A DNA stretch of 64,000 bases from Niebla homalea (lineage: Eukaryota > Ascomycota > Lecanoromycetes > Lecanorales > Ramalinaceae): positions 1 to 64,000 of the forward strand of contig JAHGAU010000049.1 in the NCBI GenBank assembly GCA_019925105.1, given 5' to 3'. The position numbers and the translations under genes were made by a program. Under the pieces are notes generated by a model. That model saw only the letters and a program-made list of their open reading frames with translations, did no database searches and was not told where the DNA came from. This document shows, piece after piece, positions 20,501-30,508 of the stretch (the stretch's first letter is position 1; the number at the start of each line of letters is the position of its first letter).

Positions 20501-23500
20501 ATAACGATGATTAGCAAGTTAAAGATTTGGCAACAGTGATAACTAATTTAATGAGTGCGATCCCTTGAGTGGGACAAGATATTGTTGAGTCAAACAACGG
20601 GAGGCTACTATTATTCAACAGCTACTAAGTAAAGCGGCGCATTACCCTTATAAGTATTGTGTATAAGGGCCCGGCGCGGCGCCGTTAGATGAAACATAAC
20701 TAAACCAAACGATAACCAGGTAGTTGTGGCCTGTTTTTTATACTCTTTATCATAGCTTTTTAGCTGGTATCTACTAGGGTGAATATAGCTGGCTAAATAT
20801 AAGTAAAGCACTTTGGTTTTTACAAACTATGAACTAAAGCTAAACAGGACTGATTGCAACTATGGTTATTTCACTTGAACATCTATAAGGCTATAACCAT
20901 AACTAGAATAAACGAATATGACTTAGTTTTGAGGACACATTAAGCTACCTAATACACCACCTGATTATAATGATATACATATTATCAAATATTGAAAAGT
21001 ATTAAGCTAACACTTTGTTTTCTTTTATCGCCGCACCCCCGGGGGGTACGGGACTTTGCGGCGTTTGTTTTATTTAAGCTCTAAGCTATTGTACAAAAGA
21101 AAAAGAAGAAGAATCAACTTGGTGCATCTCCTAAGCTTGTTGTTCAATATATACAAGTGTAGACTCTTCGTTTTCAAGTCTAATCCCTATGATTGGGACC
21201 TGCTTAAAAGGAATTCAATATAGCTAAAGGTTAATGGTTAAACTACTATCCCTAAAGTGGTGCTTAATTACCCAAGAGCTTTACGTTAGTTTTTGGTATG
21301 TGTTGCTTATGCTATAATTTATACTGTTGTGGCTCTTTTGTCAACAAAAATGATAGTATTTCCTAACCATCACTAGGTTGGTGGTCGGGCTCCTTAAAAC
21401 AGTAATGTTTTAAAGGCAAATGGGGAGAATTGCATAAACATTTGATGAAAACTCTCCGCTTCATCTGATTATTTGCATCGGAACTTAATCCGGTACTTTG
21501 AGCCTACTTTTTGTATTTTACATACATGCTCAATGGGTTAAGAACGTTCAACGACTAACGAGTGAGTTTTACTTACAATAAGCTCGACACGAGAACCCCA
21601 CAACCAACTTATTGGTTGAAGACATAGTCTTAACATAGGCGTAGCCCTTTGAAAACAGATATAAATGATTTGTTATATATATTTAGTCATATGAGGAGGC
21701 TTCAACTTGGAATTATTTATTGAGGAGCCTAACAACAGTGATGTTGTTCAGCAAATCCTGCTTAATGCTGGGATATCCCTTAGTATAGTTTTTGGATACG
21801 TTTATCTTAACAATAATATAACGTAAAAAAGCCAAGAGCATGGGAGAATCAGCCGGGTTAGACTTGTATCAACGGTCAAAACTTTGCAGAGACTAAATGC
21901 AGGAGGTCTTAAGCGTATTTGGTTGGTTTATTTGTAAGGGACAATCAATGGTTTATAACTATAAAAGTAAGGAGAATACTATCAGTGTTAATTAGGAATA
22001 GATTTGAGTATAAAAGATCCCTACCTTTATAAAAGATAAGGAGTTTGCGGGTGTTGAGGGTTAATAAACAATATGATTACCTATGGTTTAAGTGTGCGTT
22101 ATTTTCTAATTTAATGATAGATATAGACTTGCCTTAATGAAGCTAGGGCTACCATTGTTTAGACTGCAAGTGAAAAGGGCTATAACTACTTGGGAGTTTA
22201 TATAATACAATAAATACCCGTATATCACCTTATAAATATAATATATATATAACTCTTTTAAATGTAATAAGCTAGGACCCGCATGTCCCGAACCCTCGGT
22301 CACCGCTTTGTTGGAAACAAAGGTGAAGGGTAAGGGTGGCGGAAATCTAACATTTCAGCTATTCGTTTATATCTTAGATTGACTCTTCAAATATATAAGG
22401 GTAAGACTAACGTTTTAAACTTAAAGTTGCAAGTGGTAGATGTATACAAAAAGTAATGGCCGCTGTGTCGAAGACAAGGCCATAAAATATATAAACAAAG
22501 CTCTTGTTAAACTATTAGGCAAAAAGCTTCGGTATTCACTTGCACCGCCGTACCCTCGGGGTTCCGGTGAGAAATAAATAAATCTTCATAATATAACCAG
22601 ATACGCCTACAAATAAAAATACTAAGCGGCGCCGCGCCGCGCCGCGCCGCGCCGCGCCGAGTCAAAACCTAAGATCAAGATATAGTCCGAACAATGTAGA
22701 AATATATTGAGTATAGCAAGTGTTTCCTTATGTATTATCTATAAAGTAAACAGGGATGGTGCTATCTACTAAATTGCTCAGTTAATAACGCCACATTAAA
22801 CAGATTTTTTGCTTTACATTTTGTTTTACCTTTTGTATTAGCTGCACTAGCCTTAATGCACCTAATAGCTCTTCACGACAGTGCAGGGTCGGGTAATCCT
22901 TTGGGAGTTTCGGGTAATTCTGATAGATTACCATTTGCGCCTTATTTTATCTTTAAAGTGCGCCATTGCGGTTTTGTCTGGGTCTGTGTAAGCTACAGAA
23001 GCAGTTCCCACTTGCTAAAAGCACCAGGCTTAGGTACTCAGCGAAAGCTGTTGCTGAACATAGCATGCTTGGAAAAGGTCCCACGAAAAGTGAAACAGAT
23101 AAACTTAAGTAAAGGACCAGCTAAAGTTGACATGATTAGAGCTATACTGCTCCAAGTACAATCACCAGCACTCTCAAATAAAGGAGATTGACTATGCTGC
23201 ATAGGGTCAATTCATTTCTGTACCATTCTAACCTTTGAAGAGAACGGTAAGGGACTTGAAATGATGCGTTGTAATAAAATTATAATTAAGGTGTTGAATG
23301 TACAATCTAAATCAACGCAAAGCTCCCCAGATAAGATAACTATGGTATCCACTAAGGACAGTAATGTCTATGTGGAAAGAGGTCCTGTATTAGCCGCCCA
23401 AAGTCTAATGCTATCATATACTAGATATTTTGGATGCTGTGGATTGAAAGATTCAACAAGGTGAAGGGGACCAGTTTACAACCAGTTTAGATCTTACGGT

Positions 23501-26500
23501 ACAGGTCCAGGAAGGACAACAAATGTACTAAAAAGACTAGACGATTTACATTTACGATCACAATTAATAGATAAAGTGATAGATAGGAAGTTGTACAAGG
23601 ATTTTTTATTAGACTCAGACATGTACTTAGCTGCTTACCAAAGACTTAGATCGCGACCAGGTATGATGACACCCGGGATAGAACCTACTACTTTAGACGG
23701 ACTATCTCCTGTTGTTATTAAGAATATTGTAAGTGCATTAGCTAGTGGAGAATTTAAATTCACTCCAGGACGAAAAATTCAGATTCCAAAAGGAAATGGT
23801 AAGTTAAGACCTATAACAATTGGAAATCCTCGTGAGAAACTTGTTCAAGAAGTGATGAGGATGGTTCTAGAAGCCATTTATGAACCTGTGTTTAGAAATG
23901 TATCACATGGGTTTAGACCAAAAAGAGGCTGTCACAGCGCCCTAAGAGAAGTTTTCTCTAAATTCAATGGCTGTACTTGATGAATTGAAGGGGACCTAAA
24001 GGCCTGTTTTGACTCTATTCCTCATGATAAACTAATGCAACTAATAGAGGCCAAGATCCAGGATCAAAGATTTTGTGAATTAATAAGGAAAGCTCTTAAT
24101 GCCGGTTACTTGGAAGCTGGTGAACGTGAAACTGATATTGTTGGTACCCCACAAGGTTCGATAATCAGCCCCATACTAGCCAATATTTATTTACACGAAT
24201 TAGATGTTTTCGTAGAAAAACTTAAGGATAGCTTTGATGCGGATAAGCTGTCATCAAGACCTAGAACTACGGAATCAAAACGCCTAAAGTACCTTGTTGC
24301 TAAATCGAAGTTAATTCCAGATCTCGACTTAAGAGAAAAAGAATTAAAAAAGTATAGAAAGCTAATGAAAGAAACGGAAAACAAGACCATTGGGCCACAT
24401 ACAAGAAAAATAATGTATGTCCGCTATGCTGATGATTGAATTATAGCTGTTAATGGTTCAAGAGCTGAAACTGTGGAAGTGTTAGAAAAGGTCAAGGAAT
24501 TTTGTTCTTCCCTGGGTCTTACGGTATCAGAGGATAAAACCAAAATAACTAATTCTTATAAAAACAAAGTACTTTTCCTAGGTACGCACATAAGACATGC
24601 TACAGTGACAACATTTTCTAGACATCGAAGAGGTGTTTTACAACGAAATCGGAGAGGCCTACTGCTAACAGCCCCTATGGATAGAATTAAAAAGAAACTA
24701 TCTTCTATCGGCTTTACAAAGAACAATAGGGCACAAACCAGAGTAACGTGAGTGCCTCTAACATTACGACAAATTGTTAATTTGGGAAACCAAGTTATAA
24801 GAGGTTATTTAAACTACTATTCGTTTGTGCAAAATCGTGGTAAATTAACCGCTTGAATTTACTGAACTATTAAGGACGTAGTAATACGAACTATAGCTCG
24901 TAAACTAAGCTTAAAAACCAGGGCTAAGGTCTACAAAAAGTTTGGTAGAGATATAACGATTCTTGACTATACAAAAAGAGATTCAGTAAATAGGCCTAAA
25001 GTTGTAGCAAAAATGTTTAGACCTGATAACTATAAAATAAACGTATGGGACTTTAAAACTAAATCCCCTAGTTCTTTAATACCTAGTTTATATTCCAATC
25101 ACGTATCATTAGCGAACATGGATAAACTCTCTTGTTCTGTTTGTGAATCTAACTATAAAGTTGAAATGCATCATGTAAAAATGATGAAGGATTTAAGCCC
25201 CAAAACAAGTAGATTAGATGCACTTATGGAAAAGGCCAAAAGAAAGCAAATTCCCTTATGTTCAAGTTGTCATATAAAACACCATACAGGTAAACTACTA
25301 ATACCTAAATATCTATTAAATAAAGACGAGTAAGTGCAAATCGAACATTGTAGATGGAGAGCCGTATGATGGGAAACTATCACGTACGGTTCGGTGACGA
25401 GCATTTGACAGCCCCTTTTTGGGGATCGATGCTTAGTTCAATGATTTGATAACAATATTTATTTTTATCTTGGCATTATCTATATTTGTATTTTTTATGC
25501 CCAATGTACTTGGGGATAGTGAGAATTATGTAATGGCAAATCCTATGCAAACTCCTCCAGCTATAGTTCCAGAGTGATAAATATAAGGATGTCACTTGAT
25601 CTTGCTAAATGCTGGAAGTTCCTCTACACTAGGATAATCAGCAGGAAACCAAAAAGCTAAGGGTTTAACTAGGGTCCTCAGAGACTATACGCGAGACATT
25701 TAAAAGTTTTAAATGAAGATAGAGTCCAACCATAGTAGAAATACTATGAATATAAATATTTTTTTTTTTTATTTATATAGTAAACACGACCAGCTGCCAC
25801 TATACTTAGCCATTAGCACTTAGTTTCTAGTTAGCACAATTCGTAATGCCTACTTCAGTTTCTTTCCTTACCTTTTCTTCGACAGGGTGGCACTTTGTTA
25901 AGGATTATGAACCTCGATCAAAAATAACTAGATAAAGTAGAATTAAAAAAAACATATAGTGTTATAGCCTTGTTTTAATGTATTTATACATAGGCGCAGA
26001 TCCCGCGCCTATACGTTTTATGAAGCTAATGTAGAACAGTGGGGATTATAACAGGCGGTATCCCTTACAATATTCATAAGTGTTTATGCTTTTCTTAATA
26101 AAGAACTAGATAGACGTATGTGGACATTGCAGGATGGCTTTAATCTAAAATGCTTTACATTACAACAGGCGTTATAGACCACGTATATACACATTTAAAG
26201 GTGTGGTTCATAGCATTAATTAAACCATATTTCCTAAGTGATGGCGCGGGATCTGCGCCAGATGCTATATATTAGGCTTATAAAGCTAGTGGCGTGGCGC
26301 TAATCGCCTACTTTTGTTTATTTACTACCTTGCTACGTATGCATGTTTTAGCAATAATCAAGCGTGTTTTACTTAATACTTGATCTTTTACCATTCTACG
26401 CTATACTAAGATCTATACCTAACAAATTATTAGGGGTTATAGCTATGTTTTCTGCAATATTAATTTTATTAGTAATGCCCTTCACAGACCTATCTAAAAC

Positions 26501-26705
26501 TAGAGGTATACAATTTAGACCTTTAAGTAAAATAGCCTTCTTTATTTTTATAGGTAATTTCTTAATATTGATGCAATTAGGGGCTAAACACGTAGAATCA
26601 CCTTTTATCGAATTTGGTCAAATTTCTACTGCACTTTATTTTGCACATTTCCTACTAATAGTACCAGCAATAAGCTTAATTGAAAACAGTTTAACAGAAT
26701 TAGCA
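17543..26705 (+). CDS. cob: Cytochrome b, 8 exons, open into cox2
   Basis: This encodes the membrane heme protein of complex III. Exons: 17543-17920, 18856-18873, 19463-19495, 20530-20590, 21687-21702, 22777-22957, 25443-25578 and 26383-26705. They join in one frame of 382 residues, close to the usual 385. The frame passes through [102 protein letters not shown] and [16 protein letters not shown]. The heme-ligand histidine regions are conserved. The family's end falls near ENSLTELA, but no stop codon follows. A GC palindrome at 26706-26718 comes next and the frame runs through 41 codons into cox2. The exon 2/3 junction residue (Val or Ile) is uncertain. Confidence 0.92.
17921..18855 (+). other. 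Group I intron (CGCTACAGACTGG core type), cob intron 1
   Basis: It follows ILMMA and precedes the 18-nt exon TAFLGY. Core: GACCGTCGGTTCAAT near 18634, TCGCTACAGACTGGGTC near 18656, GGTGGGTGGCTGAAATGC near 18676 and TGTACAGTCGG near 18701. It carries GC elements near 18333-18366 and 18578-18592. Confidence 0.82.
18874..19462 (+). other. Group I intron (same core type), cob intron 2
   Basis: It lies between FLGY and LPYGQM. Core: GATCGTCGGTTATTTAG near 19254, TCGCGACAGACTACATCCC near 19276 and ATGGGTGGCTGAAATGCGG near 19298. The 3' boundary is uncertain by one or two bases. Confidence 0.75.
19496..20529 (+). other. Group I intron (same core type), cob intron 3
   Basis: It splits MSLWG|ATVITN. 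Core: GACCGTCGGTATAAT near 20217, TCGCTACAGACTGC near 20238 and TGTACAGTCGG near 20282. It ends in G directly after a compound GC hairpin at 20451-20494. Confidence 0.8.
20451..20494. repeat. Compound GC-rich hairpin element in cob intron 3
   Basis: It opens CACCGGAACCCCCTACCC, has CCTCCGAGGG at the apex and closes GGGGGGTACCGCGGTG. It sits 35 nt before the 3' splice site. Confidence 0.78.
20591..21686 (+). other. Group I intron, cob intron 4
   Basis: It lies within the Phe codon of GQDIVEF|IWGGF, before a 16-nt exon. GTTCAACGACTAACGAG near 21547 resembles a group I P7 segment and GACATAGTCTTAAC near 21619 resembles the S element. Subgroup not assigned. There is no intact open frame. Confidence 0.68.
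22277..22342. repeat. Compound GC-rich element with TTGTTGGAAACAA stem-loop
   Basis: The outer module is ACCCGCATGTCCCGAACCCTC. Inside lies CACCGCTTTGTTGGAAACA pairing with AAGGTG. The TTGTTGGAAACA or TTCCAACAAA signature is also in elements at 5259, 48039, 55993-56096 and 61870-61958. Confidence 0.72.
22627..22659. repeat. Tandem GCCGC expansion inside a GC palindrome
   Basis: The usual CGGCGCCGCGCCG palindrome is expanded to about six tandem GCCGC units. Similar but shorter expansions, on either strand, lie near 38567-38588 and 61520-61536. Confidence 0.85.
22958..25442 (+). other. Group II intron with reverse transcriptase gene, cob intron 6
   Basis: It starts with GTGCGCC after FAPYFIFK and ends in ..CAAT before DLITIF. 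Domain V is evident at 25359-25392, opening GAGCCGTATGATGGGAAACT and closing CACGTACGGTTC. The reverse transcriptase frame is open from the upstream exon. Confidence 0.9.
23261..25333 (+). CDS. Group II intron reverse transcriptase/maturase with HNH domain
   Basis: This is the intron-encoded protein of cob intron 6, 690 residues from ATG 23261. The frame is also open without a stop from cob exon 6, so the true start may be the exon. Reverse transcriptase segments in order: [74 protein letters not shown] and YVRYADDW, the YADD catalytic box, near 24425. A maturase (X) region follows. The C terminus has an HNH-type zinc module: [16 protein letters not shown], then [16 protein letters not shown] is Trp at 23462, 23978, 24437 and 24749. 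It ends in TAA 26 nt before domain V. Such proteins splice their intron and drive target-primed retrohoming. All key residues look intact, so the element may be active. Confidence 0.93.
25579..26382 (+). other. Group I intron, cob intron 7
   Basis: It splits the Tyr codon of VPEWY|LLPFY. Elements: AAATGCTGGAAGTTCC near 25608, ATAATCAGCAGGAAACC near 25634, GTCCTCAGAGACTATACG near 25674 and GATAGAGTCCAACC near 25718. About 640 nt follow the S element and hold GC palindromes but no protein. Confidence 0.83.
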
Positions 26706-26828
26706 TGCCGCCGCGGCATCAATGGTAAAAAAAGCAAGGAGTTTACGGATATATCTGTTCCTAGTTTAAACACAAGCGTATCTGTAATATCGTTGTTCGG
26801 CTATGTGGTCTTAAAAGGGCAAACCGCC
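26706..26828 (+). other. 41-codon in-frame linker between cob and cox2
   Basis: No TAA or TAG occurs between the cob family end and the first likely cox2 Met. The linker begins with the GC palindrome TGCCGCCGCGGCA (26706-26718) and then encodes a stretch containing [14 protein letters not shown] and [15 protein letters not shown] recognise no family. It could be translated as a fusion linker, or the cob stop may have been lost to the palindrome. Confidence 0.7.
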
Positions 26829-28437
26829 ATGTTAGCAGCTATATCTCTTATAGGTTTTGCCTTGTACAATTATAACTTTTTAGTAAGCGATATGCTCAAT
26901 AATAAATTATGTGATGCTCCAAGACCTTGAGGTGTATATTTTCAAGATAGTGCTACGCCACAGATGGAGGGATTGGTAGAGTTACACGATAATATTCTAT
27001 TTTATTTAGTTATAATTTTATTTGGTGTGGGCTGAATGCTAGCATCCGTGATTAAAAATTACAAAAGTATAGAATCACCTATTGCACATAAGTATTTGAG
27101 CCACGGTACGCTCATCGAATTAATTTGGACAATAACACCCGCTTTGATCTTGATTCTAATTGCTTTCCCTTCATTTAAATTGTTGTATTTAATGGATGAG
27201 GTAAGTGATCCAGCTATGGCAGTGCTAGCCGAAGGTTTCTTTACGGTGGCCTTAAATTACATTTCTTGTGGTGCAATCTGCCCGATTAAGTAAAATAAAA
27301 GATACCAGTTTAACTATCAAATGGCACATGCCTAGTCCATGGGGCATAGCCCCAAGAGATTATGACCACCTTATTTTTATTTGTAAGCATTAGTGGTGAT
27401 AACTGGTGAAAAAAATGATACTTTAGTACCTAGACTAGCTCAAGTCAAAGTGCAAGCTTTTTAAGACATTCAACGGCGCGGGACTTGCGCCGATGCATTA
27501 GCTATAAAGTATAAGTTCTTTTAAGTCCTATTGCCTTGTTAATGTCAATTTGTTTTATACAGTAGAATCCGCGCAATTTGTGTCGGAAACAAGCCAAAAG
27601 TATAACAATAATAATAAAGACAAAACATAATGGTAGCCATAGAATGTAATAGTCGGATCTTAAGAGATATGTTTATATTTCTTTTATTACTTTCCACCCT
27701 AAGTGATAAGGGTAGAATAGACCACTAGCCTTCTTAACAGATGTAAGTGCTTTTCGTTGCTTTTATCTTTAAAATGTTGAATAATGCAATGATCTGAATC
27801 TATTAATTTCTAAGAGCCTGACGGGGATCTTAAAGAGAGAGAGAAAAATATCTTTCTTTTTGGCGACACAAGTGAAAACAGTTAATATATTACTAATTAT
27901 TCAATATCTTTTAATAATACAAGACTGTCAGTAGACAATTTCTTTTTTTTATGTTTATTGCAACAGACTGGGTCATTTGTGGGTGTTTTAGATGTAAGTC
28001 TTTTATGCTTAATGTACAGTCGAAATGGTAGTTTACTACTTCCGCACCAATGATATTGAAGCTACCAATACCCTGACTTTTTAAACAACGAAGATGAATT
28101 CATAGAGTTTGACTCATATTTAGTGCCAGAATCTGATTTAGAAGATGGTGCTTTAAGAATGCTTGAGGTAGATAACAGGCTTATACTACCTGAATTAACT
28201 CATATAAGATTTATCATTACTGGGGCGGACACGATCCACGCTTTTGCGTGTCCTGCGTTAGGTATTAAATGTGATGCGTATCCGGGCCGATTGAACCAGG
28301 TTTCTGTAATGATTAACCGTGAAGGAACCTTTTACGGACAGTGCTCAGAAATATGCGGAATACTCCATAGTTCTATGCCTATAGTTATAGAGTCTGTTTC
28401 TATCGAGAAATTTGTTGCTTGACTATTAGACCAATAA
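26829..28437 (+). CDS. cox2: Cytochrome c oxidase subunit 2, 2 exons
   Basis: This encodes the CuA-bearing subunit of complex IV, which receives electrons from cytochrome c in the intermembrane space. Exons 26829-27236 and 28045-28437 give 266 residues. Exon 1 has a hydrophobic leader, then [20 protein letters not shown] and two membrane helices with [20 protein letters not shown]. Exon 2 starts HQWYWSYQYPDF and carries the CuA ligand block [14 protein letters not shown] plus an upstream His in [16 protein letters not shown] is Trp at 26928, 28051, 28057 and 28420. Two in-frame Met codons (26829, 26892) are possible starts; the second gives 245 residues beginning [14 protein letters not shown]. 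The frame upstream is continuous with cob. Confidence 0.93.
27237..28044 (+). other. Group I intron (CAACAGACTGG core type), cox2 intron 1
   Basis: It splits VLAEG|HQWYW. Core remnants are TTGCAACAGACTGGGTCATT near 27958, GTGGGTGTTTTAGATG near 27977 and AATGTACAGTCG near 28011, similar to cob introns 1-3 but more degenerate. No protein is encoded. Confidence 0.75.
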
Positions 28438-28787
28438 ACACTACCCTTACCCTCCGTACCCTCCGAGGGTTGAGGGTTCGGCGGGTCTTGTTGTTTTTTA
28501 TCCCCGCGGCGGGGATCAAGAGATTAGCGGACATTTTTTATAAATTTTACATTATACGGCAAGGCGCGGCGCCTTCCTAATCCCTAATCACTAATCCCTG
28601 GTTCTTTTCCTTTCTTTCTGCTTGTCTTGTCCAAGGCCGGCTAACAATACATAGCTATACTACTTTACTTTTGGAATAGGCGCGGCACTTTGCGCCTATG
28701 TAAATATATACACTTTTGACTTACAAGATACAATCTGTATTAACAAACATAGGTAAAGGCACAATAAGAGGAAATGGCCCCATTTAC

Positions 28788-28832
28788 ACCCGTAACCCCC
28801 CTACCCTCCGAGGGTGGAGGGGTACGGCGGGT
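28788..28832. repeat. Compound GC-rich hairpin element
   Basis: ACCCGTAACCCCCCTACCC, then CCTCCGAGGG, then TGGAGGGGTACGGCGGGT. The arms pair over most of their length. This is a typical member of the commonest compound family in the window. Confidence 0.78.
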
Positions 28833-28909
28833 ATACAAAATATATGACAAACTCCTTAAAAACTTACCAGAACCCGCCACAGATCCTAGTAGCTTATTTT
28901 TAATTAGAA

Positions 28910-28978
28910 CCCTCCACCGCCGAACCCTCGGTCACCGCGGCGGTGAGGGTAAGGTGACGGGACCTGCGGGTAGGGTGG
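28910..28978. repeat. Nested GC-rich hairpin element
   Basis: The CACCGCCGAACCCTCGGTCA module surrounds a CACCGCGGCGGTG palindrome and is followed by GGGACCTGCGGGTAGGGTGG. It has the appearance of one GC element inserted in another. Confidence 0.7.
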
Positions 28979-29241
28979 CCCTTAGAGTCTAAATTGATCA
29001 TATTAATCATCATGTTTAACTTATACTTGCGATGTGTATGAGATAAGATTTTTGATGCAATTAATGTAGTATAAATCTAAGTGTTCAACTTACTAACTTG
29101 AAAACTGTTAAGCCTTGTTTTTCAGTAAACGTGGAACTTGCCTCCTATAAAATGTCTTTTTTTCGACAATATAACGGAAGATAGATTAAACAATTTATAA
29201 CACTCCGTTTTGGCTTTGTAAAATTAATTTATATAATATTT

Positions 29242-30051
29242 ATGACAAACTTGGTAAGAAGCAATTTCCAAGCGCATCCCTTTCATCTTGTGTCCCCATC
29301 CCCGTGACCTATACTTACCTGTGCTTCTCTATTAGCCTTAACAACTACGGGTGTTTCAACAATGCATGGTTTTTATTCTGCTCAAGATGTGTTTTTTTTA
29401 GCATTAATTGCGGTGGTTTTGTCCATGTCTTTCTGATGAAGAGATGTAATTAGTGAAGGTACATATCTGGGAAATCATACTCTAGCTGTACAAAGGGGGT
29501 TAAATATGGGTGTAGCTTTATTTATTGTAAGTGAAGCGCTCTTCTTTCTTGCTATTTTCTGAACTTTTTTTCATAGTGCTTTATCTCCTGCTCCCGAAAT
29601 GGGGGCGCAATGACCACCTGAAGGTATAGAATCCATTAACCCTTTTGAACTACCTTTACTAAATACAATATTATTGTTAGCTTCTGGCTTTACTGTTACA
29701 TTTGCTCATCATTCCCTAATTCAGGGTCAAAGAAGAGGAACATTGATAGGTATAGTACTTACAGTTTTATTAGCTTTAGCATTCACTGTTTTTCAAGGTG
29801 TAGAATATACCGTTTCCTCCTTCACTTTATCAGATAGTACATATGGTAGTTGTTTTTATTTTGGTACAGGATTTCATGGCTTACATGTTATGATTGGAAC
29901 CGCCTTTATTGCCGTAGGACTTTGAAGATCTTTGGCTTATCATTTTACTGAAAATCATCACTTAGGATTTGAATCTTCTATTTTATACTGACATTTTGTA
30001 GATATAGTTTGACTATTTCTATTTATATCTGTGTACTACTGAGGTTCATAA
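29242..30051 (+). CDS. cox3: Cytochrome c oxidase subunit 3
   Basis: This encodes the third core subunit of complex IV, a seven-helix membrane protein. It is intronless, 269 residues, ATG to TAA, with TGA as Trp at many conserved sites. Segments: [88 protein letters not shown] and ESSILYWHFVDIVWLFLFI. It is the only cytochrome oxidase gene here without an intron. It is followed after 133 nt by trnR(UCU). Confidence 0.97.
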
Positions 30052-30184
30052 GGACTATGGGCCCCTTTCTGTATCAGCCTTAAATCGTTTATAATGAAAC
30101 AGTATGTTTAAGTTATCACAACATAGACCCGGCTATGACTTAGTCGTTGGTTCTATGCATATATATTTTATATAAAAAAAAACA

Positions 30185-30255
30185 TTCTTATTAGCTCAAT
30201 GGTAGAGTAAGGTACTTCTAATACTTTGATCTAAGTTCGAATCTTAGATAAGAAT
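30185..30255 (+). tRNA. trnR: tRNA-Arg (UCU)
   Basis: Acceptor TTCTTAT pairs with ATAAGAA; the anticodon stem AGGTA..TACTT encloses CTTCTAA; the T arm has TTCGAAT. It reads AGA/AGG. Confidence 0.92.
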
Positions 30256-30300
30256 CCACTGTTACAAAACCAAGAGCAACCCGCAGATTATTAAAACTTT

Positions 30301-30373
30301 AGGGATATGTTGTACAAGGCGTACGAGATGACTGCAAATCAAATTTATGAGGTTCAATTCCTTCTTATCCCTT
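30301..30373 (+). tRNA. trnC: tRNA-Cys (GCA)
   Basis: Acceptor AGGGATA pairs with TATCCCT. The anticodon loop is CTGCAAA. The D and T arms are recognisable. Confidence 0.9.
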
Positions 30374-30472
30374 TTATCTCTCCAGATCCGTAGACGAAAT
30401 CTCTATATTGGACTTGGTTCTTTATTGTTTCAACCCTTACCCTTTGTAGAGAGAAATATAGCCGTTTTCGCT

Positions 30473-30508
30473 TAGTCGCCTTACCCTCCGAGGGTGCGGA
30501 GGCGGTTT
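30473..30508. repeat. GC hairpin with a 36-bp identical copy at 62363-62398
   Basis: GTCGCCTTACCCTCCGAGGG followed by TGCGGAGGCGGTT. Identical sequence, including flanking TA and T, occurs at 62363-62398. It overlaps the decayed 3' end of the polymerase pseudogene. Confidence 0.8.

Larger units (their letters stand above)
21703..22776 (+). other. Group I intron, cob intron 5
   Basis: It splits the Phe codon of [12 protein letters not shown]. Elements: TAATGCTGGGATATCCC near 21764, GAATCAGCCGGGTTAG near 21846, TTTGCAGAGACTAAATGC near 21883 and GATATAGTCCGAAC near 22678. The upstream exon frame runs open about 43 codons into the intron, with no recognised domain. GC elements lie at 22277-22342, 22545-22571 and 22627-22659. 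Confidence 0.78.
28438..29241. other. cox2-cox3 spacer
   Basis: It holds at least six GC-rich elements (28441-28487, near 28503, near 28561, near 28678-28697, 28788-28832 and 28910-28978) and no recognisable gene. Open frames across 28774-28992 are translations of the GC hairpins. Confidence 0.75.

Noticed and set aside
28774..28992. Open frame of 72 codons between cox2 and cox3
   Set aside because: It is mostly a translation of two compound GC hairpins; no start context or family resemblance.
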